Source of the DNA: an uncultured Collinsella sp.
Lineage (GTDB): Bacteria > Actinomycetota > Coriobacteriia > Coriobacteriales > Coriobacteriaceae
Direction: 5' to 3'
DNA: 64,000 nucleotides
Assembly (NCBI GenBank): GCA_900758845.1
Contig: CAAESW010000068.1
Coordinates: forward strand, 7,657-71,656
Within the stretch, counting starts at the first letter, position 1. Each line of letters starts with the position of its first letter. The notes beneath the pieces are model-generated. The model was not told the origin of the DNA. It worked only from the letters and a program-made list of their open reading frames with translations, and did no database searches. Both the position numbers and the translations under genes were made by a program. Below are positions 26,938-35,819 of this stretch, one piece after another.

Positions 26938-27528
26938 ATGAGTCCCATTCAAATCGCCCTGCTGCTGCTCGCCGTTGCCGGCGTGTGGGCCATCGCTGAG
27001 CTCGCGCTTACCCTGCGCAAGACCCGCAATGTTGTCGACTCGCTCGATAAGACCGTGGACGACCTCAACAACACCATCGCCGAGGCTCAGCCGGTGGTGG
27101 CAAAGCTCGATGGTGCTGTCGATGAGCTTACGCCGGCGCTTGCCCAGATGGAGCCGCTGCTTAAGTCGAGCAAGACGGCAGTTGATGCCCTTACCTCCAA
27201 TCTCGTAGAGGTCGAAGCCGTGGTTCGCGACATTTCTGAGGTCACCGGTAGCATGGCCGAGGCCAGCAATGCTGTGTCGAGCGTGACTGATTCTGCGGCA
27301 GGTGCCGTGCAGAAACTCTTTAACAAGGTGAAGGCTCCCGCGGCCGACGCTGAGCGCAAGCTTTCCGCTGCCGAAGAAGCCGAGCAGCCGACCGAGCGTG
27401 TCCTGATTGGCGAAGCCGGGGACGATGTCGCTGCTGGTGACAATGATGCACAGAAGCCTGCTGCTAAAGCAGCCCAGTATTACACCTACACGCCCGCCGA
27501 GACCACCGAGGAGTCCTGCGATGAGTAG
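26938..27528 (+). CDS. Membrane-anchored coiled-coil protein, DUF948-like
   Basis: The 196-residue protein has one N-terminal transmembrane segment (about 5-24), then a long amphipathic region with regular hydrophobic spacing (residues 28-120), and an acidic low-complexity tail. This matches small DUF948-type envelope stress proteins. GGGAGGC precedes ATG 26938. The stop region overlaps the next gene by 8 bp, making it the first gene of an operon with an anti-sigma-like protein and a SigB-type sigma factor, which suggests an envelope or stress role (inference). Confidence 0.7.
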   Translation: MSPIQIALLLLAVAGVWAIAELALTLRKTRNVVDSLDKTVDDLNNTIAEAQPVVAKLDGAVDELTPALAQMEPLLKSSKTAVDALTSNLVEVEAVVRDISEVTGSMAEASNAVSSVTDSAAGAVQKLFNKVKAPAADAERKLSAAEEAEQPTERVLIGEAGDDVAAGDNDAQKPAAKAAQYYTYTPAETTEESCDE

Positions 27529-27898
27529 CGAAGCAACTTGCCCCATTACGCTGACCGTTGCCGGCGACCCGCGTCTGGCGCGCCTTGTGCGCATGACGGC
27601 GGCAAATGTCGGTGCGCTCTGCTCCATGTCCGTCGATCGCATCGAGGACATTCGTATGGCTGCCGAGGAAGCATTTATTTTCGGCTGCACGGCTGTTGAT
27701 TCCGATGACATCTCGATCAAATTCGATGTCGACGAATCTCACGTTGGCATGACCTTTACCTTTGGCGACCAGGCCACCGTCGACGAGGATGACCAGGCCG
27801 CTGTGTATGCCGAGCTCATCCTCGCGAGCGTGTGCGACTCCTACGAAAAGACTGCGGCGCCCCTGACGCTTTCCCTCGATCTCAAGGCGGATATCTAA
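27521..27898 (+). CDS. RsbW/SpoIIAB-like anti-sigma factor, possibly without kinase activity
   Basis: The 125-residue protein has the size and pattern of GHKL-type anti-sigma factors: a basic start, a central helix RIEDIRMAAEEAFIFGC, and the final strand LTLSLDLKAD. In RsbW/SpoIIAB the helix carries an N-box glutamate and a Mg-binding asparagine (EAxxN); here the Asn position is Phe, and no clear DxGxG box is visible. It may therefore bind sigma without phosphorylating an antagonist (inference). It overlaps the preceding gene by 8 bp and is one base from the sigma gene. No STAS-domain antagonist is nearby. Confidence 0.72.
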   Translation: MSSEATCPITLTVAGDPRLARLVRMTAANVGALCSMSVDRIEDIRMAAEEAFIFGCTAVDSDDISIKFDVDESHVGMTFTFGDQATVDEDDQAAVYAELILASVCDSYEKTAAPLTLSLDLKADI

Positions 27899-27899
27899 T

Positions 27900-28691
27900 A
27901 TGACCGAACGTTCCCGGAGCGGCAAGACCGCTTGGGACAAGGAGAAAACCCGCGAGCTGTTTCGTCGCTACAAAGAGACCGGTGATCCGGACGCCCGCGA
28001 GCAGCTCGTCATGTCCCATATGAATCTGGTAAGGTTTCTTGCCAATAAATTTAAGAATCGCGGCGAGCCGCTCGACGACCTCATGCAGGTCGGCTATCTG
28101 GGTTTGCTTAAGGCTATCGACCGCTTTGACCCCGAGCGCGGGCTCGAGTTCACGACGTTTGCAACACCCACTATCCTGGGCGAGATCAAACGCCATTTCC
28201 GCGACAAGGGCTGGAGCGTGCGCGTACCGCGTCGTCTGCAGGAGCTCTCGGCCAAGGTCAACCAAGCTACTGACAAACTTACCAACGAGCTGCAGCGTTC
28301 GCCCAAGGTTGAGGAGATCGCTGAGTATCTAGATGTGACTGTCGATGAGGTCCTCGAGGCTATGGAATCGTCTTCGGCCTATACCTCGGTGCCCATCGAG
28401 GCTCCTGGTGCGTCCGATTCCGACGATGCCCCCTCGATTCTCGACCGTTACGCCGACGACGACAACGAGCTCGACTTTACCGATGACCGTCTAGTGATCG
28501 AGGAAGCCATCCGTGATTTCTCGCCGCGCGAGCGCGAGGTGATCGAGCTGCGCTTTGTGAAGGGCATGACACAGATCGAGATCGCCAAGAAGCTGGGTAT
28601 TTCTCAGGTGCAGGTTTCGCGTCTGCTGCGCCGCACGCTTAAGAAGATTCAGGACAAGATCGACCCCGACGGAGTGATGATTCGTTCATGA
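27900..28691 (+). CDS. SigB/SigF-type RNA polymerase sigma factor
   Basis: Alternative sigma factor of the SigB/F/G group, 263 residues. Region 2 is clear (HMNLVRFLANKF, DLMQVGYLGLLKAIDRFDP, GLEFTTFATPTILGEIKRHFRDK). Region 3 follows (VPRRLQELSAKV). Region 4 ends with the helix-turn-helix TQIEIAKKLGISQVQVSRLLR. It is preceded by its likely anti-sigma factor and followed by an overlapping transporter gene (ATGA). The regulon cannot be read from this window; a general or envelope stress response is typical for the family. Confidence 0.9.
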   Translation: MTERSRSGKTAWDKEKTRELFRRYKETGDPDAREQLVMSHMNLVRFLANKFKNRGEPLDDLMQVGYLGLLKAIDRFDPERGLEFTTFATPTILGEIKRHFRDKGWSVRVPRRLQELSAKVNQATDKLTNELQRSPKVEEIAEYLDVTVDEVLEAMESSSAYTSVPIEAPGASDSDDAPSILDRYADDDNELDFTDDRLVIEEAIRDFSPREREVIELRFVKGMTQIEIAKKLGISQVQVSRLLRRTLKKIQDKIDPDGVMIRS

Positions 28692-30097
28692 GTGAGCACC
28701 CCCAACAAACCGATCGCGTGCTGCGCGACACCCGCATTCTGACGCTGCGCATTTGGGCTGTTGTCGGCTGCATTGTCATCGCCGCTGTCATCTTTAACCT
28801 TATGGGCATCCTGGCGCCGGTTATTGAGTTTCTTGCCGTCGGCTCCATCATTGCTTTTGTGATGTCTCCGATCACCAACTGGCTCGAGCACCATGGCGTG
28901 AATCGCGGCATCGGTTCGCTTATCGCGCTTATTGTTGTTGTTGCCGTGCTCGTCGGTGTCGTTTGTATCTTGTCGCCGATTCTCTTTGGTCAGATCATGG
29001 AAGTCCTGAGCCGCCTGCCCGAGCAGCTTCGTGTTGCGGGCGGTGATCTCAACGAGATGATCTCGCATGCCAAGACGCTCAACAACACGCCGCTCAAGGA
29101 GTATTTGGACGATAATCTTTCGTCGCTGGTTGCCGTGGCATCGAGGTATGTGTCTCAGATTGCCGCCGAGCTTGGTCGTGGTGTGTTCCCACTCATCACC
29201 AATACGGCCTCGCAGCTGTTCGTTATCTTCCTTGGCCTGGTGCTTGCCTACTGGATGGCCTGCGACTACCCTCGCATGCACCACGAGATTTGCACCATCA
29301 TCGGTCAGGAGAAGGAGACCTCGTACCGCTTTATGGTCGCCATCCTTTCTCGCTCTGTCGGCGGCTACATGCGCGGTATGGTCGTGACGTCCATCTGCGG
29401 TGGTTTCCTCGCCTTTATCGGTTTTATGATCATCGGCCATCCGTATGCGGCGCTCATGGCTATCTTTACCGGCATCATGCATTTGGTTCCGGTCGTCGGT
29501 CCCTGGGTGAGCGCAGCAATCGCCACGGTGCTCGGTTTCATGTTCAGCCCCATGTTGGCGTTATGGACGCTCATCGTGACGATGGTCGCGCAAAACGTCA
29601 CCGATAACGTCATTTCGCCCAAGGTCATGCAGAGCTCGGTGCAGGTGCATCCCATCATGAGCCTCACGGCGCTCGTTATTGGCTCGGCACTCATGGGCCC
29701 CATCGGCATGATTATTGCCATCCCGCTTTGTGCGGCCCTCAAGGGTATCTTCGTGTACTACTTCGAGAATGAGACCGGCCGACAGCTTGTGGCCTATGAC
29801 GGCGCCGTGTTTAAGGGCACGCCGTACCGCGATGCCGATGGCAACCCGGTCGCCGCCTACGACGCGCTCGGCGACGACACCTTCATCTACGAGTCCGAGC
29901 TCATCGGCAACGAGACTGCGCCCGAGGCCAAGGCCATGCCCAAGCCCGAGCTCGATAATCCCTGGATCAAGCTCTCAGGTCTGCAACCCGATGCCACGGG
30001 CTTCTTCAAGAACCCCTTTGCCAAGGACGATGACTCCAACTCGGACGACGATACCAAAACCGGTATCGACGGCTCCATGGACGATGACGACAACTAG
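28688..30097 (+). CDS. AI-2E family (UPF0118) transporter
   Basis: Membrane protein of 469 residues with about eight transmembrane segments and the family-specific VPVVGPWVSAAIATVLGF and QNVTDNVISPKVMQSS blocks. The AI-2E family includes putative autoinducer-2 exporters and Na+/H+ antiporters; the substrate here is unknown. A 120-residue acidic cytoplasmic tail (DDDSNSDDD near the end) is longer than usual. It overlaps the sigma gene by four bases, so it is part of the sigma/anti-sigma operon. Confidence 0.85.
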   Translation: MSEHPQQTDRVLRDTRILTLRIWAVVGCIVIAAVIFNLMGILAPVIEFLAVGSIIAFVMSPITNWLEHHGVNRGIGSLIALIVVVAVLVGVVCILSPILFGQIMEVLSRLPEQLRVAGGDLNEMISHAKTLNNTPLKEYLDDNLSSLVAVASRYVSQIAAELGRGVFPLITNTASQLFVIFLGLVLAYWMACDYPRMHHEICTIIGQEKETSYRFMVAILSRSVGGYMRGMVVTSICGGFLAFIGFMIIGHPYAALMAIFTGIMHLVPVVGPWVSAAIATVLGFMFSPMLALWTLIVTMVAQNVTDNVISPKVMQSSVQVHPIMSLTALVIGSALMGPIGMIIAIPLCAALKGIFVYYFENETGRQLVAYDGAVFKGTPYRDADGNPVAAYDALGDDTFIYESELIGNETAPEAKAMPKPELDNPWIKLSGLQPDATGFFKNPFAKDDDSNSDDDTKTGIDGSMDDDDN

Positions 30098-30146
30098 CGG
30101 GGTAATTCGGGTTAACATTCATACGTGCTAACATGCAATTTCGCTG

Positions 30147-30176
30147 GAGGGTCGCTGTTTGGCGACCCTCTTTTTT
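30147..30176 (+). terminator. Rho-independent terminator after the sigma operon
   Basis: GAGGGTCGC (30147-30155) pairs with GCGACCCTC (30162-30170), then TTTTTT. Its T-tract overlaps the alaS -35 box. Confidence 0.85.
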
Positions 30177-30202
30177 GCACAGGCGCGGTGGGATGGTAAT
30201 AT
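30175..30202 (+). promoter_or_regulatory. Predicted promoter of the alaS operon
   Basis: TTGCAC (30175-30180), 16-bp spacer, TAATAT (30197-30202), 47 bp before the alaS start. Confidence 0.65.
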
Positions 30203-30248
30203 CGTTACGTTTGAACTGTTTCGATGTGAAACCGAGGAGATTCCCTCT

Positions 30249-32906
30249 ATGAGTGCTGACTACCCGTCAATGACTACGGCCGAGATCCGCTCCAAGTTCC
30301 TCAACTTCTTTGAGGAGCGCGGTCTTAAGCTCTATCCTTCTTCGTCCCTCGTCCCCGATGATCCCTCGCTGCTGCTTGCCAACGCCGGCATGAACCAGTT
30401 TAAGGAGTACTACCAGGGCAAAAAGACCATGAAGGAGATCGGCGCGATCTCTTGCCAGAAGTGCGTTCGCACCAACGACATCGATTGCATCGGCGAGGAC
30501 GGCCGTCACCTGTCCTTCTTCGAGATGCTCGGCGACTTCTCTTTCGGCGGCGTCTCCAAGGAGCAGGCTTGCGCCTGGGCCTTTGAGCTCATCACCAAGG
30601 AGTTCAAGCTGCCGCTCGACCGCCTGTACTTTACCGTCTTTACCGAGGACGACGAGACCCACGACGTGTGGCGTTCTCTGGGCGTTGCCGAGGACCACAT
30701 CTCCCGCCTGGGTGAGGACGACAACTTCTGGGCCGCTGGCCCCACCGGTCCCTGCGGTCCGTGCTCCGAGATCTATTTTGACATGGGCGAGGAGGTCGGC
30801 TGCGGCAGCCCCGACTGCAAGCCCGGCTGCGACTGCGACCGCTTCCTTGAGTTCTGGAACCTCGTGTTTACCCAGTACGACCGTCAGGAGGACGGCTCCA
30901 TGCCGGAGCTGCCGCACCGCAACCTCGATACGGGCATGGGCCTGGAGCGCATGGCTGCCATCATGCAGCACAAGACCGCCAATTACGACGGCGATCTGAT
31001 GCAGCACCTCATCAAGCTGGGCGAGGAGATCAGCGGCAAGACCTATGACGCCGACGATTACTCCGGCGCCAGCCGTTCTCTTCGCATCATCGCCGACCAC
31101 TCCCGTGCCGTCGACTTCATGATCTCTGACGGCATCCTGCCCGGTAACGAGGGTCGCGAGTACGTCCTTCGCCGCCTGCTCCGCCGCGCCGTGTTCCACG
31201 GTCGCCTACTGGGCATCGAGGGCGCCTTCCTGACCAAGTTCATCGACGAGGTCAACGCTCAGATGGGCGAGGCCTACCCCGAGCTGCTCAAGAACGTCGC
31301 GCTCGTTAAGGGTATCGTCGCCTCCGAGGAGGAGCGCTTCTCCACGACGCTCGACAACGGTCGCGTCTACCTGGATGAGGCCCTGGCAGCGCTTGCCGAG
31401 GGTGCTGCGCTTCCGGGCGATGTTGCCTTTAAGCTGCACGACACCTTTGGTTTCCCCATCGACCTGACCGTCGAGATCGCCGGCACCGCTGGTCACGACG
31501 TCGACATGGACGGCTTCACTGCCTGCATGGAGGACCAGAAGGCCCGCGCTCGTGCCAACGCCAAGGGCGATGCCTGGGGCAGCTTCAACGACGTGTGGGT
31601 CGAGCTTTCCGACAAGGTCGCTGCGACCGATTTCGATGGCTATGACAACGACGTCATCGAGGGCGCCAAGGTAGTCGCCATCGTTCGCAACGGCGAGTCC
31701 GTCGAGTCCGCTGCCGCCGGCGAGGACGTCGAGGTCGTGCTCGACCGCACCCCGTTCTATGCCGAGATGGGTGGCCAGCAAGGCGATGCCGGCAAGCTTT
31801 CCGCTGAGGGCGTTGTTCTGACCGTTGCCGACACCAAGAACCACAACGGCCTGTATGCCCACGTCGCGCACGTTGCCGATGGTACGCTGACTGTCGGTGC
31901 CGATGTTACCGCCGCGCTCGACGCTGAGCGCCGTGGCTTCCTGCGCCGCAACCACACCGCCACGCACCTGCTCGACGCTGCCCTTAAGCAGGTCCTGGGC
32001 GAGCACGTCTCCCAGGCCGGCTCGCTGGTGACGCCCGAGCACCTGCGCTTTGACTTTACGCACTTCGAGGCTCTGTCCTTCGAGCAGCTCAAGGCTGTCG
32101 AGGACCTGGTCAACCAGCAGATCTTCGCTTCCAAGCCGGTCGTGACCCGTGTCATGGGCATCGACGAGGCTAAGGCTGCCGGCGCTGTCGCTCTGTTTGG
32201 AGAGAAGTACGGCGATGTCGTCCGCGTCGTCTCCGTGGGCGCCGAGGACCAGCCGTTCTCCCGCGAGCTCTGTGGTGGCACCCATGCCGCCAATACCGCC
32301 GAGATTGGCCTGTTCAAGATCATTTCCGAGTCCTCCACGGGCTCCAATGTCCGCCGTATCGAGGCCGTTACCTCTAAGGGTGCCCTCGACTACATGGCCG
32401 ACCGCCTGGCGCTCGTTGACGCCGCCGCCGCTGCGCTCAAGTGCCGCGTCGACGAGGTTCCCGCCCGCGTGGAGAACCTGCAGGCCGAGCTGCGCGAGAC
32501 GTCCAACAAGCTCAAAAAGGCTCTGACCGGTGGCTCCTCCGACGCCATTTCCAGTGCCATCGAGGGTGCTGTCGAGCTCGGCGGCTACAAGCTAGTCGTC
32601 GCTGAGCTCCAGGGCCTTGAGGCTGCCGACCTGCGCAACGTATGGGATACCGTGCATCAGAAGGTCGCCGGCCCTGTCGCTTGTGTCGTCGCCAGCGTGA
32701 CTGAGAAGGGCACTCCGGCCCTGCTCGCTGCCGGCTCCGATGACGCCGTCAAGGCCGGTTTCCACGCCGGTAACGTGATCAAGCAGATCGCGGGTCTGGT
32801 CGACGGTCGCGGTGGCGGTCGTCCCAACATGGCCCAGGCCGGTGGCAAGAATGCTGCCGGCATCGCCGAAGCCCTCGCGGCCGCTAAGACCGCGCTCGGC
32901 GCCTAA
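30249..32906 (+). CDS. alaS: Alanyl-tRNA synthetase
   Basis: Class II synthetase of 885 residues. The N-terminal aminoacylation core carries FFEERGLKLYPSSSLVP, MNQFKEYY and FEMLGDFSFGG. The editing domain has the zinc-site motifs HTATHLL and CGGTHAANT, and the C-terminal C-Ala domain ends GGRPNMAQAGG. A Cys-rich insert (CGSPDCKPGCDCD near 180-192) lies in the core. ATG 30249 has GAGGAGA 8 bp upstream; the earlier frame lies in the promoter. It leads an operon with ruvX, mltG, yqeG-like, aroK and an aroB-like gene. Confidence 0.97.
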   Translation: MSADYPSMTTAEIRSKFLNFFEERGLKLYPSSSLVPDDPSLLLANAGMNQFKEYYQGKKTMKEIGAISCQKCVRTNDIDCIGEDGRHLSFFEMLGDFSFGGVSKEQACAWAFELITKEFKLPLDRLYFTVFTEDDETHDVWRSLGVAEDHISRLGEDDNFWAAGPTGPCGPCSEIYFDMGEEVGCGSPDCKPGCDCDRFLEFWNLVFTQYDRQEDGSMPELPHRNLDTGMGLERMAAIMQHKTANYDGDLMQHLIKLGEEISGKTYDADDYSGASRSLRIIADHSRAVDFMISDGILPGNEGREYVLRRLLRRAVFHGRLLGIEGAFLTKFIDEVNAQMGEAYPELLKNVALVKGIVASEEERFSTTLDNGRVYLDEALAALAEGAALPGDVAFKLHDTFGFPIDLTVEIAGTAGHDVDMDGFTACMEDQKARARANAKGDAWGSFNDVWVELSDKVAATDFDGYDNDVIEGAKVVAIVRNGESVESAAAGEDVEVVLDRTPFYAEMGGQQGDAGKLSAEGVVLTVADTKNHNGLYAHVAHVADGTLTVGADVTAALDAERRGFLRRNHTATHLLDAALKQVLGEHVSQAGSLVTPEHLRFDFTHFEALSFEQLKAVEDLVNQQIFASKPVVTRVMGIDEAKAAGAVALFGEKYGDVVRVVSVGAEDQPFSRELCGGTHAANTAEIGLFKIISESSTGSNVRRIEAVTSKGALDYMADRLALVDAAAAALKCRVDEVPARVENLQAELRETSNKLKKALTGGSSDAISSAIEGAVELGGYKLVVAELQGLEAADLRNVWDTVHQKVAGPVACVVASVTEKGTPALLAAGSDDAVKAGFHAGNVIKQIAGLVDGRGGGRPNMAQAGGKNAAGIAEALAAAKTALGA

Positions 32907-32923
32907 GAATCTAAGAAGTCGCT

Positions 32924-33352
32924 GTGGTTGCGCTCGCGCTGGACATAGGGGAGACCAGGATTGGCATCGCCGTCTCGAGCCGTGATGGCAAGATGGCGAT
33001 GCCTGTCAAGGTGCTTCCGGCTGCCGAGGTCACCGGTATGGCCAAGACGTTCCGCTACCTGGTTGAGGACTATGAGCCCGACATCCTGGTAAGCGGACGT
33101 CCCCTGACCATGGCCGGTGAGCCCGGCCCTCAGGCCGAGTGCGTTGCCGCTGTGGCGCAAAAGATTGCCGACGAGCTCGATCTTCCGCTGGAGTTTGAGG
33201 ACGAGCGTCTGTCCTCGCAAGAGGCCAAGCGTATCCTGCGTGAGCAGGGACTCAACGAAAAGCAGATGAGGGGCAAGATCGACATGATTGCCGCCAGCCT
33301 GTTTTTGCAGACGTGGCTCGATCGTAAAAACGAGGAGGTTTCGCATGCCTAG
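32924..33352 (+). CDS. ruvX: Holliday junction resolvase-like protein RuvX/YqgF
   Basis: The 142-residue RNase H-fold nuclease is implicated in 16S rRNA 5' processing and DNA junction resolution. It has the first strand ALALDIGETRIGIAVS with its catalytic Asp, LVSGRPLTMAGEPGPQA, and FEDERLSSQEAKRIL with the later acidic residues. GTG 32924 is the start, 17 bp after alaS. The stop is overlapped 8 bp by mltG. Confidence 0.9.
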   Translation: MVALALDIGETRIGIAVSSRDGKMAMPVKVLPAAEVTGMAKTFRYLVEDYEPDILVSGRPLTMAGEPGPQAECVAAVAQKIADELDLPLEFEDERLSSQEAKRILREQGLNEKQMRGKIDMIAASLFLQTWLDRKNEEVSHA

Positions 33353-34778
33353 CGCTTCCGATCCGCGCCAGCAGAATCGTACACGGCAGCCGGCGTCGCG
33401 CCCTGCCCAGCCTGGCCAGCGTCCGGCACAGCCGACGCAGCGCGCAGCTCAGCCTGCCGCGCGCCCGGTGCAGTCCTTCTCTCATTCGGCCCAACCTGTT
33501 CAACGGACGGGTCAGCAGCCTTCTGCTCGTTCGGTTCAGCATTCGGCTTCTCACGCGGCTCAGCAGCCCACTGCTCGTACGGCCCAGCCTGCAGGCGGTA
33601 CCCGCTTTAAGCAGCAGGCACCTACCCAGCGAACTCAGCCCCCCCAATCGCATTCGCATCACGCTCGCGGTTCGCATGGCGTTGCTCCGGCGACCCGCTC
33701 GAGTTACAACACGCATTCTCGTCGCGGTGCTCAAAAGAAGGGTTCTCCGGTTCCCGTGATCATCGGCGTTGTGGTGGCGGTGCTTGCGCTTGTCGCGATC
33801 GTTTTCTTTGTCGTGCCAGCCGTCAAGGGCTTCTTTGGCGGTGAGGATGCGAAAGTCGCTGCTGGCCAGCAAGTTACTATCACGATTCCCGACGGTGCCT
33901 CGGGCGATACTATCGCCTCGATTCTCTCCGAGAACCATATCGTCGAAAATCCCAAGGATTATTATGCGGCGGTGAAAAAGCTCAACGCCGATATGTCGCT
34001 CAAGCCTGGTACTTATTCGTTCACCACACTCATGGATGCGACCAAGGTTGTTCAGCAGCTCATGGAAGGCCCCAACGCGGGTTCCAATGCGCTGACTATC
34101 CCTGAGGGCCTAACGGTCGATCAAGTCGCCGACCGTGTGGCCCAGGCCTACGACAGCATCTCTAAGGAAGACTTCCTCAACCAGGCCAAGGCCTCCAACT
34201 ACGTGGACGACTATAGCTTCCTTAAGGGCGCCGCCAACGACTCGCTCGAGGGCTTCTTGTTCCCAAAGACTTATTCGTTGGGTGATTCGCCGACGGCCGA
34301 TGACGTGGTTCGCGCTATGCTCGATCAGTTTAAGACTGAGTACAAGTCGCTTGACTTTGCGAGCTGCGAAGCCAAGATCAAGGAACGCTACGGCGTGGAG
34401 ATGTCCGACTACGACATCGTCAACTTGGCCTCTATCGTTGAGCGCGAGGGCCTCAACGCCGATCAACGTGCGCACGTGGCCTCGGTCTTCTACAACCGCC
34501 TTGCCGGCAAGCTCGACGGTCTGCGCTATCTCAACAGCGATGCGACCATGATGTATGTCACCGGTGGCGAGGTTACCGCCGACGACCTGCAGAGCGATAG
34601 TCCGTATAACACCTATAAACACGAGGGTCTGCCGCCCACGCCCATCTGCTCTCCGTCGCTCGAGGCACTCAAGGCCACGCTTGAGCCGACCGACTCCGAG
34701 GACCTGTATTTCTACATTACGCAGGACGAGGAGTACTTCTCGCAAACCTACGAAGAGCATCAACAGTCTTGGAATTAA
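33345..34778 (+). CDS. mltG: Endolytic murein transglycosylase MltG (YceG-like)
   Basis: The 477-residue protein is a single-pass membrane lytic transglycosylase that cleaves nascent peptidoglycan strands. Residues about 1-130 are low-complexity, rich in Gln, Pro and Ala (repeated AQP/RPAQP units) and cytoplasmic. A transmembrane segment follows (VPVIIGVVVAVLALVAIVFF). The extracytoplasmic part has the YceG domain with catalytic glutamate in ASIVEREGLN and VFYNRLAGKLDGLRYLNSDAT. GAGGAGG precedes ATG 33345. The long disordered N-terminus is unusual compared with the short one in E. coli. Confidence 0.92.
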   Translation: MPSASDPRQQNRTRQPASRPAQPGQRPAQPTQRAAQPAARPVQSFSHSAQPVQRTGQQPSARSVQHSASHAAQQPTARTAQPAGGTRFKQQAPTQRTQPPQSHSHHARGSHGVAPATRSSYNTHSRRGAQKKGSPVPVIIGVVVAVLALVAIVFFVVPAVKGFFGGEDAKVAAGQQVTITIPDGASGDTIASILSENHIVENPKDYYAAVKKLNADMSLKPGTYSFTTLMDATKVVQQLMEGPNAGSNALTIPEGLTVDQVADRVAQAYDSISKEDFLNQAKASNYVDDYSFLKGAANDSLEGFLFPKTYSLGDSPTADDVVRAMLDQFKTEYKSLDFASCEAKIKERYGVEMSDYDIVNLASIVEREGLNADQRAHVASVFYNRLAGKLDGLRYLNSDATMMYVTGGEVTADDLQSDSPYNTYKHEGLPPTPICSPSLEALKATLEPTDSEDLYFYITQDEEYFSQTYEEHQQSWN

Positions 34779-34779
34779 C

Positions 34780-35277
34780 ATGAGGATTTTTAGCCCCAAA
34801 CGATACGTTGCCTCGGTCGATCGCATCGACCTTGATACCCTGTGGGCCGACGGTAAACGCGCCATTCTGCTCGATCGCGATAACACCCTCGTGCCGCGCG
34901 ACACCGAGCAGGTTCCCACCGCGGTTTCCGCTTGGCTCGACGCCGCCCGCGCCAAAGGTTTTAAGCTGTGCATGGTGTCCAACAACTGGCATCGCGACCA
35001 GGTCATGAGCTCTGCACGCGAGCTGGGACTCGAGGCCATCAGCCACGCCATGAAGCCGGCGCCGTTTGCCCTCAAGGCGGGTCTTAAGCGCCTCGGCGCC
35101 ACGGTCGACGAGGCGGTGCTGATCGGTGATCAGCTCTACACTGACGTGTGGAGCGGTAATTTCGCCGGCGTCGATACCATCCTGGTAAAGCCGCAGGCGA
35201 CGCAGGACCTGTGGTATACGCAGATCTTCCGTATCTTTGAGCGCCGGGCCCTGCGCGACCTTCCCTGCGAGGAATAG
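34780..35277 (+). CDS. YqeG-family HAD phosphatase
   Basis: The 165-residue HAD subfamily IIIA protein has catalytic motif I AILLDRDNTLVPR, motif II MVSNN, and motif IV VLIGDQLYTDVWSGN. YqeG-type phosphatases are widespread in Gram-positives; the physiological substrate is not settled. One base separates it from the mltG stop, and aroK follows, so it is within the alaS-aroK operon. Confidence 0.85.
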   Translation: MRIFSPKRYVASVDRIDLDTLWADGKRAILLDRDNTLVPRDTEQVPTAVSAWLDAARAKGFKLCMVSNNWHRDQVMSSARELGLEAISHAMKPAPFALKAGLKRLGATVDEAVLIGDQLYTDVWSGNFAGVDTILVKPQATQDLWYTQIFRIFERRALRDLPCEE

Positions 35278-35285
35278 GTCCCGCT

Positions 35286-35819
35286 ATGTCCCAGCACACC
35301 AAACACGGCTGCGACCATATCTTCTTTATCGGCTTTTTGGGCGCGGGCAAATCGACGCTCGCGCGCAACGTCGGCACTATGTTCAAGCGGCGTTTTATCG
35401 ATACCGATCGCCTGGTCGTGCGCCGTTGCGGCAAGTCGGTAACCGAGATTTTTGAGACCGAGGGCGAGGATCGTTTTCGCGAGCTCGAGACCTCGGCGCT
35501 CCGTTCGCTCCAAAGTGAGCGCAGCCTGTTGGTTTCGTGCGGGGGCGGCATTGTCGAGACGCCGGTGAATATTGAGCTGATGCACGAAATGGGTACGTGC
35601 GTGTACCTCGAGGGTGACTTCGAGGATTCGATTCGCCAGATTCGTCGGTCCGACACGCGCCCCGATTTTCGCTCTCCCGAGCATGCCGCGCGCCTGTTTG
35701 AGCATCGCCGTCCGCTGTATCGCCAGGCCGCCGACCTTACCCTTGATATTCGCAACAAGTCCTTCGAGGACGTTTCCTACCTTTGTGCCGAGATGCTTTT
35801 GGAGCGTGGGCTGCTATGA
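35286..35819 (+). CDS. aroK: Shikimate kinase
   Basis: Phosphorylates shikimate for aromatic amino acid synthesis. The 177-residue protein has the P-loop GFLGAGKST (16-24), the Asp of RRFIDTDRLV that binds shikimate, FRELETSAL, the CGGGIV substrate loop and the lid region RRSDTRPDF. It overlaps the next gene by four bases (ATGA), and that gene encodes an AroB-like protein, the usual aroK neighbour. Confidence 0.93.
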   Translation: MSQHTKHGCDHIFFIGFLGAGKSTLARNVGTMFKRRFIDTDRLVVRRCGKSVTEIFETEGEDRFRELETSALRSLQSERSLLVSCGGGIVETPVNIELMHEMGTCVYLEGDFEDSIRQIRRSDTRPDFRSPEHAARLFEHRRPLYRQAADLTLDIRNKSFEDVSYLCAEMLLERGLL

